A stretch of 64,000 bases of DNA from Atriophallophorus winterbourni (GCA_013407085.1 JACCGJ010025883.1:62001-126000), one strand, 5' to 3'; counted from the first letter of the stretch, positions 28,216 to 42,289 are shown. Notes: generated by a model from the letters alone, not told the origin. A program made the numbers and translations.

Positions 28216-31188
28216 ATGGTTTACACAAGGTATAAAAACTTCACGTAAATAAGATGGTAAGGAAAGCTAGACACTATTTCCTCATTTTGTGGGTATGATT
28301 GTCGATGATGCATTGATTAGAAGGTGTTTGTTTAGAAACGGACGAATTGAACTACTGCATCTCGTGCAAAATATTGTTCGTTGACAACAGAAAGATTGGG
28401 GTTAAGACAGCTTGCATCAATGTTTCATTGGAAAGGGTTGAAACCTCTAATGTTAAAATTTATTTGAAAGTTTAACAGGCAGTATATCTCACGACCTTCG
28501 AAATGTTCGCGGAGTGGATTTTCTCTCGCGAAGCATTGACCATGTTGCAGTGAAGCCGTTGATTTCTGCGTGGTACGGCAGGGTTAACTTCGCACAAATG
28601 CCCTTTTGTTGTCAGGCCGCGGAGACCCGTCTCTCCAGTTTCATTCACACAAAGCTCTATAGACGTGATTTTACGCCCCGGTGGACACGATTGATAGAAG
28701 AAGAAGAAATTGGCTTTATTCATATAAACGAATTTTCAGCAGTTACAAAAATTTCACCAAATAAACTGTCACCGTTAATTTTTAGACCATTGTCGTTGCT
28801 CAAGTTCACACCTTGGAGTGGTGACGACTCAGTGTGAAGCAACATCAATGGGATCGAACCCCGAATTTCTCGTAAGACGAACCTGGCAGTTAGTACGGCA
28901 CCACATCCCCGCTAAGTCATGCTTCCGAAATGGCACGGCAGACAAGACGCGTGAATTTTTATCAGAATGTCTAAGTTCGTATCCCGCCCTTAGGTTTCCA
29001 ATGTTGAAAATGTGCCGAATCCTATCTCCCCACCGTTCACAGGTGTAAAACCGGTACCGATAATGGTTGCAAAAATAAATGCCACCGCCTGGTACCCTGT
29101 CTAGTGCGTGAAATCTTATCACCAGTGCAGTTTCGTGCTAATTAAACCGGTGATAAACCCCGGTTCTATGAGCTTCAGTGATGTGATAAGAAATAAATAG
29201 TATTTCGTGTTCGCGTCCCGCAATCATTGTTCATTTATGAAACTGACGTGATGCGTTAAGGGTGATAACATCCGAACACATTTGTAATGTGATATCGATC
29301 GAGTGCCTGGTGCACCGATCAGAATGTCGTTAGTATGAAAATGAGCTTTCAAGCCACCTGGTTTCTGCGATATTTGAAGAATATGTTGTTTATATTTATG
29401 ACTACTCATCCGTGCCAAGCCCATCGAACTATTCACAATGTTGAACACGACGGTCCATAATGGAAGCACTGGACTTGAGTTTCGCTCTTATTTGAGATCA
29501 TCAGCAGTGCATATCCTCTGCTACGCTCAGGCTAGTGCTTACCTTATTTGTAGAATGCTAAACATGGGACCTAATTTCACTCGTTGATTTGATTGCTAGG
29601 ATTTTGCAGTCATTCCAACAACGACTGTTGGTACCCAATTTACATCTGAGTATTATGGTGGGGTTTTACAGTAAGCACTTTCTTGGAAACATGTTACCGC
29701 AGCGGGATTCGAATCTCGCCCGTCCTATCGGATGGCGTACGTCTAATTCGGTCTGCCAACGCAGACAGTAGCATTGGTAATTCCTTGGAAAAACGTCCAC
29801 TTGCTTAGCATTACCAAGTCTATCGTGAATTCTAAGCATATGGTAACAGCGATATTCAAAGCTTACCCGATTCCTAGACCATGTACCTCCCGGTCTGTCA
29901 TGTGTGAGAGCACGCGTGGCTCATTGATCTGAGACGTTATATGGCCACTCAGAACAGCAATTCGTCGGAGTTAAGGTCTATCCTATTAATTTTGTCAGCT
30001 ATTTTAGTTAAAGTTACTGCTGTAACGACACTGGGTCGAGGATCGTATTGGAGTTCGTTCGATGAGCATTGATATCCAGGCAACCCTCCAAATCCCGTTG
30101 CATCCTTCATATGAGAAAAATATTCAACCAGCAAGTTTTATGCGCTCCAAATATGTGACTTTATTTCAAAACTGATTTATAGATTAATAATGCAAAGAAG
30201 ACAAGATATTCACATTCAGGATTAAAGATTTATCGTAACAAATGAAATAGCTTTACAATACCACAGTTTATGCGTATAAAATTTCAATAAATCTTGGTTC
30301 AAAATTTCGATCCAGGCGCTCTAAGGAGATTGGTAATGAGGTGTGAAAAATTTGTCTGAAAATGTATGTTCAATCAATTTTTTCTAAGAAGTTACTCTGA
30401 GGGTTTTTAGTAAACAAATGCAAACACAGGGTTACTCGACTTCTTGTTTTGTTGGACAATCCGGCATGACACATATTCTGACGTTAGCAAATGATCCAGG
30501 TGATCGGAATGAAATTTCGTAGAACATCGCTCGCAGCCTCTTCATTTTTACGAATTGGCTGATGATGGGTGTCTCAGAATTCAGCGCTATTGTCATAAGC
30601 TTTGCATTAACACAATTTAACGTTGGTATGTAAACCATACGTCATGACTAACAGCTGCTTTTATTACATCTTAAGTGCAATCTCTCGGAGAGGCAATCGA
30701 CAGCGAAGGTACATCGCTTTTGATTGATTTGATTTGTTGGCATCTACAACAAAGGTAGACCGTTTGCATCCTTTTACTTTTGAACTGTTGAGAGATTAGG
30801 TTCATTGTGCCATAAAATAGTTCAAATCTGGCTAACAAGATTATAATTTGAAACCATATTTGTTAGCGGCGCTGTGGACGATATCCTTGATTGCACTAGC
30901 TGATGGATATGTCACATCAACCTCGTTCGACATCCGAGATGTTTCAGTTTTGACACGCACAGCGGGTAGGTGGAATGTGGTTCGTGTTTTGTGAGTTGAG
31001 TTCTCAGGGGGCGCCCAACCATCAAACCTGTTCGAACTGATGGACATGGTGAATTAATCCTAGCTCACTCGATAATGCTGTTCAGGAATGATGTCGGTTC
31101 GTTCGACATGTTGATAAATGTTACCACTTACGCATTAACGTGATAAGTTTTGTTATATGTATACGGCCATTTTAACCAGTTTAACCAG
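28216..31188. other. Intergenic with a LINE tail
   Basis: Contains a minus-strand LINE tail at 28697-28745. A weak similarity to the minus LINE 3' UTRs (agctttacaataccac) occurs at 30170-30300. Nothing else recognised. Confidence 0.45.
28697..28745 (-). mobile_element. LINE 3' tail (minus)
   Basis: gaagaagaagaa followed by tggctttattcatataaacg and aattttcagcagt is the reverse complement of the TTC-tailed LINE terminus seen at 9746, 24141 and 55157. Confidence 0.65.
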
Positions 31189-31330
31189 TATATATCTTTA
31201 CGTATCTCAGTTCAACTATTGCAGATAATCTCTCGCTAGGCACTTAGATTAATAGATGGTTTGGAAGAGCAACTGTCATGCTGTATCGCTTGAACTCCTG
31301 TGTCTGGAGGCAACCTGAAGATAATCACGA
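31189..31330 (+). mobile_element. RTE-like RT fragment
   Basis: cagttcaactattgcagata and atctctcgctaggcac match the [13 protein letters not shown] coding segment at 11550-11600. Short, decayed. Confidence 0.5.
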
Positions 31331-31958
31331 ATACAAAGATGATAGTGTACAATTACAAAGTGCGTACTAATGGCCAAACTGCTTTAATTACTTATTACGT
31401 TACATGCTACTTTCCATTTGCGAAGCATCCGTTGTATCTTGAAAATATTGTGTATGGACAGCGTAACAAATGCAGAACTGCTGTGTAAGGCAGGTCCACA
31501 GCGTGGTTAATCCACTGTGACAGCACTACTTAAGTTGCACTGGTTGTGTTTCGAGTAGAAAATGGTCGTATTCCAAGGGATCTATTCTTCAAGGTTGAAA
31601 TCAAGAAGTCAGCCTTTGGGTAAATTATACTAGGGTCACACATATGTTAGTCAAAGATATATGAATGCTCTGGACATGCATTTAATGAGTTGTAAAGGAC
31701 GATCTTGCTCGGTTCCGAGGCACAATGTGAAGCGTCTTCTTCAACGCTGGAGAAGCGCAGAGGCACTTTCGGTTGCCCAAGGTAGAACTGTAATTTTGCA
31801 CAGCTGCGAGTGACCGAGGTTCACAATTGTTGAGGGAAGATATGCTTTTCTGCCCAAAACGTGTGATATGATTATTAAAATATTGTGCTAAAGAGGTACA
31901 ATCACCGGTTAGTGCAAAGTTTTTCCACGACCAAAAGGGATAAGAGGACTCCTATGAG

Positions 31959-32480
31959 TTCAATTCAATTCAATTTAATTCAATTGTAATGGTCCAGAAA
32001 GCATATAGCTTTACAAAAAAACACAGAATAATATGGCAACAACGAATAATATGACAAGCAAAAATGGGATTAGGTTGCTTACTGAACAGTTCAATAATCA
32101 ATTCAAAATCCAAAGGGCAGAAATTGTGTTCAATTGGTGGGATAACAAATGTAGATGCATGGTGTAAGGATGTATAGTTTTCTTCCATGCACGGGTGTAG
32201 GGTCAAAAGCATCAATGGTTCTCTTAAAAGTTTGCTGATTTGGTGAGTTCACAACATAATCTGGCGAATTGTTCCTAGTAAAACAAACTCGCACGGCAAA
32301 AATGTCGTCTGCAGTTGAGTCTCGAGTGAGGACAGTTAGAAAAAATGTGTAAGCTCTTGTCTTGTGCGAGCCCCGTAGATTAAATAAGCATTGTAGAGGG
32401 TGATTTGCGGTATTCAAAATATTGTAAACCAAAATCAAATCCCCTCGGAGACGACGACGTGGATAATCAAATAAATTTAG
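31959..32480 (-). mobile_element. CR1/Jockey-like LINE, C-terminal remnant
   Basis: Minus frame 32438-32130 reads ILVYNILNTANHPLQCLF, TRAYTFFLTVLTRDSTADD, VRVCFTRNNSPDYVVN. This is the LINE C-terminal block also seen at 58761-59093. The 3' side ends in attg/caatt pentamer repeats (31959-31985 on +), a microsatellite tail. Several substitutions at conserved positions (W to R). Confidence 0.7.
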
Positions 32481-33289
32481 CGTTTTGATTCGCTCATTGT
32501 ATGGTTACCGGCTGAGTCCGGTGAGAAGTTTGGTAGCTCGATGATATATTCTTCGTAGCAATCAACTGCTTTGCGATTCTGAGTTGAACACATTTTTATA
32601 AATTCTTGACAATTGATCATTTTCTATGACAACTCGTTCCGAATAGGAATAAAAGGTAGCTTATATGAGTTCTACTGGCTTATTGGTCTGCACAAGATGG
32701 TGTGCCCATTCTCGGGTCTGTTGAATGGTATCAATAATTCACAACATTGTTTCCTTATTCGATGCATCGTATCGAAGCATGTACACCTCAAGCATGAGAT
32801 GGTATTGTAACTCATAACATTTTGAATGACTATGCAGACCGATTCGGTTTAAACAATCTTCCCCATGACTTTCAAATCAGTAACCAGGCGATCAGTGAAT
32901 GCTGTTCGTCTGATAGCCGCTTATTCTCTGCTCATTCTCTGTTTAACCATGATGATTTCCCATGTAATTCAAAGCGGGCTGTCGAGGGATAGTTCTTTGT
33001 ACATCGTAGTTTCTACTTCGGAGGCTTTCAAATCCATTTTACACATATATTTGTCTCGCAGGTGTGGATAACCTGAATTACTATCTTCCGATTTGAACTC
33101 CATATGGGATAAATCTTTCGTGATTTGGATGCTTTCTATTTTGAGTGACAGTATACGCGTTGATGTCAAAATATTATGAACCTGCTCTTTGGGCCAGCTT
33201 TGAGACATCTGTATTTGTTCCAGTGTCACTCAGTTTGCGGTTGACCAGTGTACAGAAGTTCAAACGGGGCCAGTGACCAGACAAAAGTC
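32481..33289. other. Intergenic, no recognised feature
   Basis: Short open frames only; likely decayed element sequence but no family could be named. Confidence 0.4.
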
Positions 33290-33480
33290 TTACGGAAAAT
33301 GCAATTTCAATTTCAATTATTTATTGATCAGAATTTGTTTCACTTGGAATATCTTGCCTGAAGAACTCATAAGCTCGGAATCAATTAAGGTTTTCGCTCC
33401 AAAACTCGATGAGTACATGACGAACCATGCGGTATATGACTGCCCCTATCAATTTTCAGAAGATTTTATATTTTGCTAGA
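33290..33480 (+). mobile_element. LINE C-terminal fragment (plus)
   Basis: It reads YLLIRICFTWNILPEELISS then IKVFAPKLDEYM, matching the [16 protein letters not shown] and FKSKLDAY segment of the copy at 58761-59093. Confidence 0.65.
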
Positions 33481-36469
33481 TATACCTCGTCATTATGTGG
33501 TTATTGTTAAGCTTACTGCTTTTTCTATCGTAAAACTTTCTCTGTTCTGAGTTCTGAGATGCTTCAATATGACGAGAAGTTACCGCGATAGGTGAAGTGC
33601 TGTAGTGTTTCAAGCTGATAGCATACAAACTTGATGATGGGAGATGTATTATTTCAGTTAGATGTCGTGCTAAAGTCCTCAAGTTGCGACTGAAAACCAT
33701 AAACTGGCACCTGAAGCTGCTTTTATACATGAGCAATAGGGAATGCATCATTGGCAGTCAACAGTTCCGATAATACATCTGGCTGTTACCTAACATCTCA
33801 GCTATTCGGAGTGTTTTAACGAAAGCCATCTTGATTAAGCGCTGATTCCTAGGAGCTGTTATATTATTTTGTATACTTTTAATGAACCATCTTGCTTGCC
33901 TATTAAATTCCGTTAGGATTTTCAAGTTTCTAGTTTCGTGGAACTCTAACCTAAGACATTCATGTAGTAAGTATACATCAAAAACCCAATCGCGGATTGC
34001 ATTCATGGAGAAAGAATATATGACTCTAACGAAAACTGTAAAAGCAATACAGCCATGGTGAAAATGTGGTAATTCCCGTTACCATAGTAAATAATTTACC
34101 TTGGTATGTTTCTCGTCAAGGTGTGTTAATGAGTAAGTTTATTGACCAAATGCCAGGGTTCCGCCTTGCCATTTTTTCTAGCCATTTTCTCCGCAGCAAA
34201 TGTCGAAATCTTATTGGCTGACATGCGCACGGTTCATCAATCCCGATAGCTTTTTTCTAGCTTATGAATGTAGGCGCATACGCACACACAACCCTGGATA
34301 CCTGCGCGTAAGATTGAGTTTGGTTACAGACGTTGAACCAGACTATAGACACGACCCAAATCCAGAACAAATTTGCCGGTATGTTTTTGAAAACGACGTG
34401 TCGATTTACTAGCGTCAAACAAACTTGGACACCAAAATAGGGATCGATTGTTAACAGTTAATTAGCATCGTGCACAAACTGACAACACGGTTTGTAATAA
34501 ATCGATAATTTTGGCGCATGTATACACCCAAATGTCATGATTCAAATGATTCTTTTAACCGTGCCGCTTTTGAACCACGGCTATGCGTGTTTGACATTGC
34601 TTGGATGTGTAATATTGTTCGAAACCTTAATACTTTTTGAAAATTCAGCTCACTGCAACATTTGATTTGACAAGTTCAAATCTTATTCAGTGGAGCTAAA
34701 GATCATACACTAATAATAGGCGATCAAATACCTCGATGTTTGCGAAGTCTGTAATAATCTTCAGTGAGTTATCAGTCAGTGGTTGAGACTTGTTTGCTAA
34801 AAGATGAATGGCGTGGATGTCATATAACGAGGTTCCGGGGTCATATATTCACGACACCGCTCAAACGGTGCAGTAAGATTTGCCAGGTTGAGGAGATGAA
34901 TCCAATGACACAGTGCAGTCCCTCTGCCGTTTTCGTCTTCTGAAATTCGTGTATAGGTCTGAGAAAACCTGAGAGTTAAATCATCTTCACTGCACCATGC
35001 CATTCTGGATATATTCAGACAAAAAGCGAATGGTCTCTTTAAGTGTTTAGCCATTGCCTAAGTTTCGTTTTCTGGAATTCGCATCGGAAACCATTGAACT
35101 GATCGGTGATAAGCGATATTAAAGATGGTCGATGAAGAAGCGAAAACTTTTTGAACCAAATTTATGGTTGAGAAACATATGCTGGATTTTGTTCGCATTA
35201 GGACGGAAATACGATCTGACCTCACCCAACTGGTTACATGATAAAAGAAAACAGTGCTTATTCTCGGCATCAGAGACTTCCTTCACGACTGGATATCTTA
35301 ATCCTTCCACATCCCGATTCTGTAGTCTCATATTCTGTAAAAATTAACCAACTTAACGAATGTTTCAGCAAAGTGGAAGTCCTACCGCACGAAAGAGTAT
35401 AAATACAGCGTAGGTCACTGAGTGATTGCATAATTCGAACAATCTTACAAATACATCATTTTTGTCATCCAGAATCCACAGATGGCGACAAACGATGCAA
35501 TTCATTGCCAAAATTCTTAGGACATGGAGATGGTTGTTGTTGTTGACACGTTCAGTCTAACTTCCTGTGTCAAAGTGGGTGTCACCGGTAGCTTTTAACG
35601 TGGAGATCAGCCAGACACTGAGCAAATGTAGTTAGTCTACCGGTTACAGCATATATCTGCGAACGTGAGATTGCTACCTTGGAATTGTGTACTATCAAAT
35701 CACGATAGGCATAAGATACACATTTCAAGGAAAACACGTCCCCATAAAAGTACGTTAGCTTAGGATTGCCTAGCTGAGTTCACGTGGTCTGTTGGAAAAC
35801 AAGAGTATAGTACGGATATACTTTGATTGGGTATTGTCTCAGTGTCACGTGAAACGTTTAATTTAGTAAACAATGATTTCCGGGTGAAATCTTTTAAGTG
35901 CAATTGAATCCGCTACAACTCCATACACAATATTCAATGGGTTTTGTCGGATAATTCATCTAGACATAAGGTCCATCTGTAGCAGCGATTAAGGAGTAGC
36001 TTTGGCCCAAAACGGTGTGGTATTGGATGGTGAAGTTTTGCTCATACAGCAGTTGAATCTTTCCTAGAGGCCCCTCGCATGTTTCATCCTTACTATGGTT
36101 GCTGGATGACTAAAACGATTATTAGTCTTTCAAAACTATAAAAAATTGCTTCGACAGTCTAAGTAGCCGATTCAATCTGATTTCTCCCCTCCGCAAGCGT
36201 GGGAAAAACCTATTGTCATTACACGGCAAAAGAGAATGCTCCCTCCTTAGTGGATATTTGATGGCGTTTACCGATTAACGAAGGATGTACATACGTGTGC
36301 CTAACCGAACTGGAAAGCAGTAGCACCGAGTTGTGTCATTTAATCGAGAACACCGCTGGATACCTTTTACTCATAAAACGTTTAATAAAAAGTAGATCTT
36401 TGTCTATCCGCTGACACGAGCTCATCTACAAACGATCGAATCTCGCTTGACCTTTTTCACGCGTGTTGT
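33481..36469. other. Intergenic, unassigned
   Basis: Several minus-strand open frames of 60 to 90 codons (for example 34006-33758 and 35331-35119) but no motif I recognise; probably decayed element sequence. Confidence 0.4.
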
Positions 36470-36790
36470 GTTGGTCGCCTTCGGTCGATATCGACCATTG
36501 ATGTACATCACAAGCGTATAATGGTTTTATGCTCCGCAGCTTTTTTAATGACTAAATAGTCAGATTCAGGAGTGACAATCTCTCCCGCCACAATCACAGC
36601 GATGAACAGTACTCGGTCGTTCGGCGTCAGTTGCACGCCGGTGGCGTGATATGCGTTCAGCAGTCAAGAGCTGTATCGGCTCTTCCCAGCTTGGACATGA
36701 CACTTTACACAGTGCCTTTAAAGTGAGCGATCAAGAGCAAGTTCTTCCCAAATCGTAGGGCCAATGCGGAGAGATTTCATATTTCTTTTG
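36470..36790 (-). mobile_element. Non-LTR element 3' remnant, copy R5
   Basis: ggtcgccttcggtcgatatc, gaccattgatgtacatcaca, and cctttaaagtgagcgatcaa match the R-family 3' end and inner segment in reverse orientation. Reading frame lost. Confidence 0.65.
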
Positions 36791-36966
36791 CAAACTTCTT
36801 TGCACCGCAAGTGCGGTCTGTTCAATGGTCGTCTTCTTGATTTCAGGTCACCGTAGAGTAGATCTTTTGGAATACGTCCATGTGCAATATGTGAATTTTT
36901 GAGGAGACTGTACTTCCGGAATGTGTGCATTTTCAACCGTAAGTTCTTACTACTGTTTCCCACCCA

Positions 36967-37200
36967 ATGGATAACTTATTACAACTTCGAACTTCTAGCA
37001 ACATCCGAGATCACGCTTGCATTTTGAATATCCTACATTCCAAATGGAACTACCGCAGGTTCTTTTATTCAATCCATGTGCCTTTTGTTTGGAACTCCAT
37101 ACCTGACAATTTGGTAAAATACACTTTAGCTATAATTAAATCAATAATTGACGATTATGTAGGATATAACCCTGACATAGTCCCACATATTGACAAATCG
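36967..37200 (+). mobile_element. LINE C-terminal fragment (plus)
   Basis: It reads NIRDHACILNILHSKWNYR, RFFYSIHVPFVWNSIPDN and SIIDDYVGYNPD, the same block as the minus copies (RSHS..., [13 protein letters not shown]). Confidence 0.65.
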
Positions 37201-40200
37201 TTACTAAGCCTTATTCAATTAAAGAGGACGGATTCATATCATTTTTACTTATACATGTTTGTGTCTATAAATTCTGACCCTGTAGTTAGAGTAAAATTAA
37301 ATACTTTTCAACCTTCAGGCTTAAGGCTTGAATCTTGAAAATTTGCAATACGCAGCTCAATTTCAAACCGTTGATGCAACAGATTGCCCGCCGCTATACT
37401 AATCGAATGGAATTTTGCTGTTTGCACGGGAGTCCTCATGAAGATCCGTGATCTCGACTCATTTGTCATGTTCACTAATAAATCCTTCTTTGCTGAACAT
37501 TGTTGGTTGTTACCACTATAGTAAACAATGAGTTTAAAGTTCAAATTTGCATATAAAACTGAAAGAATGTGATGTTTTGGCTCGATTGGATGGCTGTAGG
37601 CCGTAGGCTGTCAAGGAGTAAAGGTTCTAGAATAGTGATGAAATTAATAACATCGCAATCATCCCGGACCATGTACGGCATTATCACCATTCAAACATGC
37701 AGTGAAAGCCACTTGTGGAAGTACTCGTTAAAGTTCGATAAAATGAGTGCAAACGCTCTGCATATACGACAGTTGTATCCACTGCGGTGAAATGTAAAAG
37801 AAAGCCGCATTCTGGCATCGTTGCTTCAGGTGACGGTGAGTGATCCGTCATGTGATGCATCCAAACAGCTTGACCTTACACTCAAATCACACCATCAGTT
37901 GGATCGCATTTCATAGAGTCGTATCATTCATCCGCTAAATGTCTCAGCTCCGAGGTTAAACCGTGAAAAACAGTTGGCAGGTCAAATTCTGTATGTTCTA
38001 ACTATATACTCTATCAGGCAGTGTTGTTCTGAATTTCTAATAGGGTACACATATTCGATTAACTTTATCGCTAAGCCACAAAACTCTAGAAGTCGCTCTC
38101 GATTTCAGAGTTTAGCCGAGAAAACAAGTTGAATTAGCATCGCTTTCATAACGAGTTACCAAAATGTGAAAATCATTCAAGATGGCTGAAAAATCGACAT
38201 ACGAGTACTACGAAAGTAAAGGCTGAAAATCGTTGTTTTTTAAATCGATTTTGATCACTGAAACTGGCCAGGTTCTCACATCACCTGCATTTCGATAAAG
38301 TTTAGTGTCGGTTTTTGCACAACTCAGGTTTCGCCAGACTAGATTTCCAAATTGACTGGAAAACCAATGATCAACTCCAGTCTTATATGCGAACCTAATC
38401 TTGCCGTGCGATTTGAACAAATTTTTAAAACCGAGTTCAACAAAAGAAGTCTGCCAGATTCCGCCTCGGAAAACTGGAAATCGCTTAAAAACTGCATACA
38501 TCGAGTTGCCTTTTCCACTGTTCCACTTTTCCAACGAGCAACTGGTTCGGAGCTAAAGCTTCTGTGCTGTCCACTGTCTTAGACGAGAAAGGTCGGCATT
38601 CTTGAAGTTCAAAAGAATGCCAACAGATATAAACCGACAGCTTCTTAGAACAGCTAGAAATAAGGTACAGCAGATGACTAGGCTGTGTGCAAATGACTAT
38701 TGGACTAAAATTAGCCCGGTATCTAAAAGCTACCGATATTTTTAATTTTCACGGTATGTTTGATGAAATCAAAAGAACTATTGGTCCGCAATACATAAAA
38801 CAGTTCACACTGACCCACTATCTGGTACGCACAGTCCACGGTTATAGATATTTTTGCTTATGAGGTCGCTTGTGGCCCATATGACCTGTGATCGCCTTTA
38901 AGTATCGTGGTTTACTTTAAATTCAACCACAGATTCTGTTATTACAAACAGTTCCCAGTGCAGACTGCAATCATATTCTATAATAAAGCAGTGAATATGA
39001 TACTGCGTGTGTTTGTTTGTCTACAAGGTTTCGACGGTCATGCGCTAATGGTTGCCACTGATTTGAAAATGAGTTATCAGTGATAATATCGAGAAATTAA
39101 AATGTGGTATCATGTGGTTGAACCGAGCATGACGTTGACCGTGTAAGTGATTTTCCAGGATAAAGCTTAAAAATGCTCATTAGGTTATGTCTTCACTTTA
39201 TTTTTTCCGTCATCCCGTTGAAGTAATTTTAGTTGAGAGCATAGTCTAATCAAGGTTTGTCGCACCAAGTGCAACAAGCTATATTTGATGACATTAATGC
39301 ACCGTAATGTTTGCTTTTCATGTGAACGTAAGTGACACTATTACATCGTATCGTGTCAAGTTTCATTTTGATGAGATCGTCTAAGACAATGTTGTTCAAT
39401 CGGTTAGGTCTTTGACAATACATTGTCTTCGTGTATCGAAAGAACCTGATGTGACCGTTTGAGTTTTCTGATGTGCGGGTACCAGCATCCGAACATAACC
39501 TGGACCATGTTTAGGGTTTTTATTGTATTGTGCAGGTCAGTTAAACAAGAATAATGTATACTAGTCAGAAAATAAATACAATGCATGTGCGTATGTTTAG
39601 GCTTCAAAATTTTTTGAAACCAATGAACAAATTAGACTACGTTAGAAATTCCTCGATCGGTCAGCGAAAACCAGGTTGAGGCTTACGTGGAATTTGTAGT
39701 CGTTTGGTTCCTGGAGCATGAAGGAGCAATGGCATCGTGATATTCAATTCAGTATATCAATTTTCCCGCGTTGACTTGTAACCGGTGTGAGCTTGTCGCT
39801 GGGCCCAAATCCAATCAGCACCCCACCGCGTTTGACCTCAAACAATTTCGTTTGAATAGACCAGCACAGTAACCATGGTGCGCACACTGTCTTTTTATTA
39901 TGTTGACAGAATTCAAACATGAAAGAGATGGCGCAACGACCTGGAAGGTCAAACACAAAAACACTAATTTATTTAACATAAAATATCTTCAGCATCAGAT
40001 TAAAAACGCATTCTTTGGAATGCAATCGTAAAAAAGAAAAAAATGTTGAACAACATAAAAAAACAGGCGACGCGTTCCACAGTTTCCTGCAGACCGTCCT
40101 AGAGAGCAACATCAGTTCCGACAATCCTACTTGAACTCATCCTCTTAACTCTATGCGCGTCGTCTTCAATTTCTTGGTCTTAAACCTAAACTGTGTATAT

Positions 40201-40369
40201 TAGCTCTTGTATATTATATCACATTTTGTACAGTTAACCCGCAATATTTCCGAAAATTCTTTCAAAAAACTTTTTCTTGATCAAATGTTGTATCACAACC
40301 ATTTTACCCGCAAGTTCCCAATCATATGAAGATATTCTAGAAACACTGATAAATATGGTTCTTTTAATG
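37201..40369. other. Intergenic, no recognised feature
   Basis: No gene, family repeat or structured RNA motif recognised in about 3.2 kb. Open frame 38534-38208 (minus, 108 codons) has no motif I can name. Confidence 0.45.
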
Positions 40370-40501
40370 AACCACGATGCTCAAATAGAGAATCAAATTG
40401 ATTCCTTATCAAGGGCTGAAGGAGATTAAAAACGACCAATGTAGTGTGATGCTCACACCCCCGTCACCACAACTACTGTTTCACGGCTCATTGAATCTGA
40501 T

Positions 40502-40557
40502 CTTACTATCCCCACCCGATGAGGGCAAACAGTTAGAAACCGGTTATACTGTGTAAG
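40502..40557 (+). ncRNA. Hammerhead-like motif, tandem unit 1
   Basis: Left cttac at 40502, core CCGATGA (one change from CTGATGA), gggc-aaaca-gtta, GAAA, ccggtta, right gtaag. Core and stem II each carry a change, so probably inactive. Confidence 0.6.
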
Positions 40558-40725
40558 TTAGGAGACGTGAGCATCAAAAATATTGATCGTTATGTACGCC
40601 TTGAGTGCTAGGATTCACTGTGGTTTTATATTTGAACATTGTGGTTCTGTGTAAGATCCCTATTTAACACTGGCATTCATATGACTGTTGTTTACCACTT
40701 TACCAGTGGGTTTCCTAATCCGAAT

Positions 40726-40781
40726 ATTACTATCTCCATCTGATGACATCAAACAGTCAGGAATCGTTTGTGGTGTGTAAG
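40726..40781 (+). ncRNA. Hammerhead-like motif, tandem unit 2
   Basis: Core CTGATGA intact, stem II catc-aaaca-gtca degenerate, GAAA altered to ggaat, right side gtggtgtgtaag intact. Probably inactive. Confidence 0.55.
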
Positions 40782-40800
40782 TGTGGAGAGATGTGAGCGC

Positions 40801-41934
40801 CACGATATATTGAACGTTCTCCTTACGGATACATCTCATCCATTGCATGATGATCATCTAAAATATCAACCATTTTTTTCAAAGGTCGTAGCATATCATA
40901 TTGCCTCCCAGAACATCTTGATATTGAAGGTCATTTATTCCATTCCAATTCAGATATGTTGCTAAAAGGAACTTCTTATTGAACAAATCCGGTGAAGATT
41001 TTTTACGTTGATATGAGATGTTGACTATTCTACGAATATTTTTATACGTAATATCTACAATGTTGCTTTGCTTTTCACCATTGATCTTTAACTAAAATTT
41101 CAAATACTTTGAATAAAGGTTTGTTTCATTTTTTTTCATTTTTCGCCTTCTAGTTCTGCCCAGAATAGGTTTCTGAATTGGGTACTTTCACACTAATTGC
41201 TTTCATTAGCTAAAGTGACGTTCGCTGTGTCGCGTGAAGTATTCACCAGGACAGTCACTGCTGACTGCTCACGTGGTGAGATTATGAAGTCATACTCCGT
41301 GGAGTGTGGAACAGAAAACTCAGTTCGTATTAGGTTTATATATTTTCGGGAATTTAAAGAGGATAGGATCTGGATAAACACTCTTCTACTTACGCAACAT
41401 GCCTGTCGTTATACGAACAATTTGCGCATAGATACAATCAATGCATTTCAAATGGGACTTATTCGTAACAAGAAACTTGATGTGGTTGTACAACACGAAA
41501 CAAAATCATTTGGCCAACGTGTAATTCGCACGCAGAATATGGACCAATTAAACTAGTTATCGTTTACTTTGTAACTGCCTTTGCCCTCAGAGACGGCGTG
41601 CTTCGCCAATTCTTCGGGGAGTAACAAGCGGAAGGCGGGCTGAATTTCTCTGCTCGAACATTTGTTGTAGTGGGCGAGACGGCTCGTCTCGCAATCAAAG
41701 CGTTTGTATATATCATTCACGAAGGAGTTCATGATCGACATATCCTTCGATGAAATGCTGGTTTCGAGATGAACTTGACGGAGAACTTTGTAGATGTAGA
41801 TGGCATAGCTCTCCGTTCACATTCGCTTCTTCTACTTTTCGATCTTATGTACTTTAACCTTCAAGGCCTTTTTCGCAGCTTTTCCATAAACAACTTTAAA
41901 AGCCATGAGTGCGTAGAGAGACGCTCTTGTCATT
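40801..41934. other. Intergenic, no recognised feature
   Basis: The open frame 41197-41556 (+, 119 codons) has no recognised motif. Nothing else seen. Confidence 0.4.
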
Positions 41935-42235
41935 GACCCCGCGATTTGGGAATAACTTGCTCTTGACCGCTCACATTGGAGTCATTCTGTAGAACGTCAG
42001 CTGAAAGCTGGGAAGACGAGATTCAGCTATTGGCTGCTGAACGCAGATCACGCCGTCGGCGTGCAACTGACGCCGATCGCCCGAGCACTGCCTATCGCTG
42101 CGAGCGCTGCGGGGGAGATTGTTCCTTCCGAATAGAACCGTCTGGTCATTCGAAAAATTGTGAAACATGAAAAATCATACAATCGTGATGTTAATCCATG
42201 TTCAACATCGACCAAAGGAGGCCAACAACCCCAAC
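41935..42235 (+). mobile_element. Non-LTR element 3' remnant with Cys-rich tail, copy R6
   Basis: The frame from 41976 reads LLAAERRSRRRRATDADRPS, then TAYRCERCGGDCSFRIEPS, the Cys-rich tail close to the minus copy at 20640-20960. It ends in the ccatgttcaacatcgacc motif. One of the better tails. Confidence 0.72.
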
Positions 42236-42289
42236 AAACTTAGTTCTACATGTACTATAAAACATCCTAATGAATCAAGAATGAAAACA

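Larger units (their letters stand above)
40370..40800. mobile_element. Family-B hammerhead element, inverted junction plus tandem units
   Basis: A family-B piece in one orientation (ggttcttttaatgaaccacg, with hairpin arms ggttc/gaacc, to caccacaactactgtttc) is joined at about 40480 to the opposite orientation. That then runs through a hammerhead (40502-40557), a spacer and a second hammerhead (40726-40781). The two hammerheads are direct repeats 224 bp apart. Confidence 0.72.

Noticed and set aside
29690..29725. Possible tRNA B-box-like string gggattcgaatctcgcc
   Set aside because: No matching A box, acceptor stem or cloverleaf found at the expected distance on either strand.
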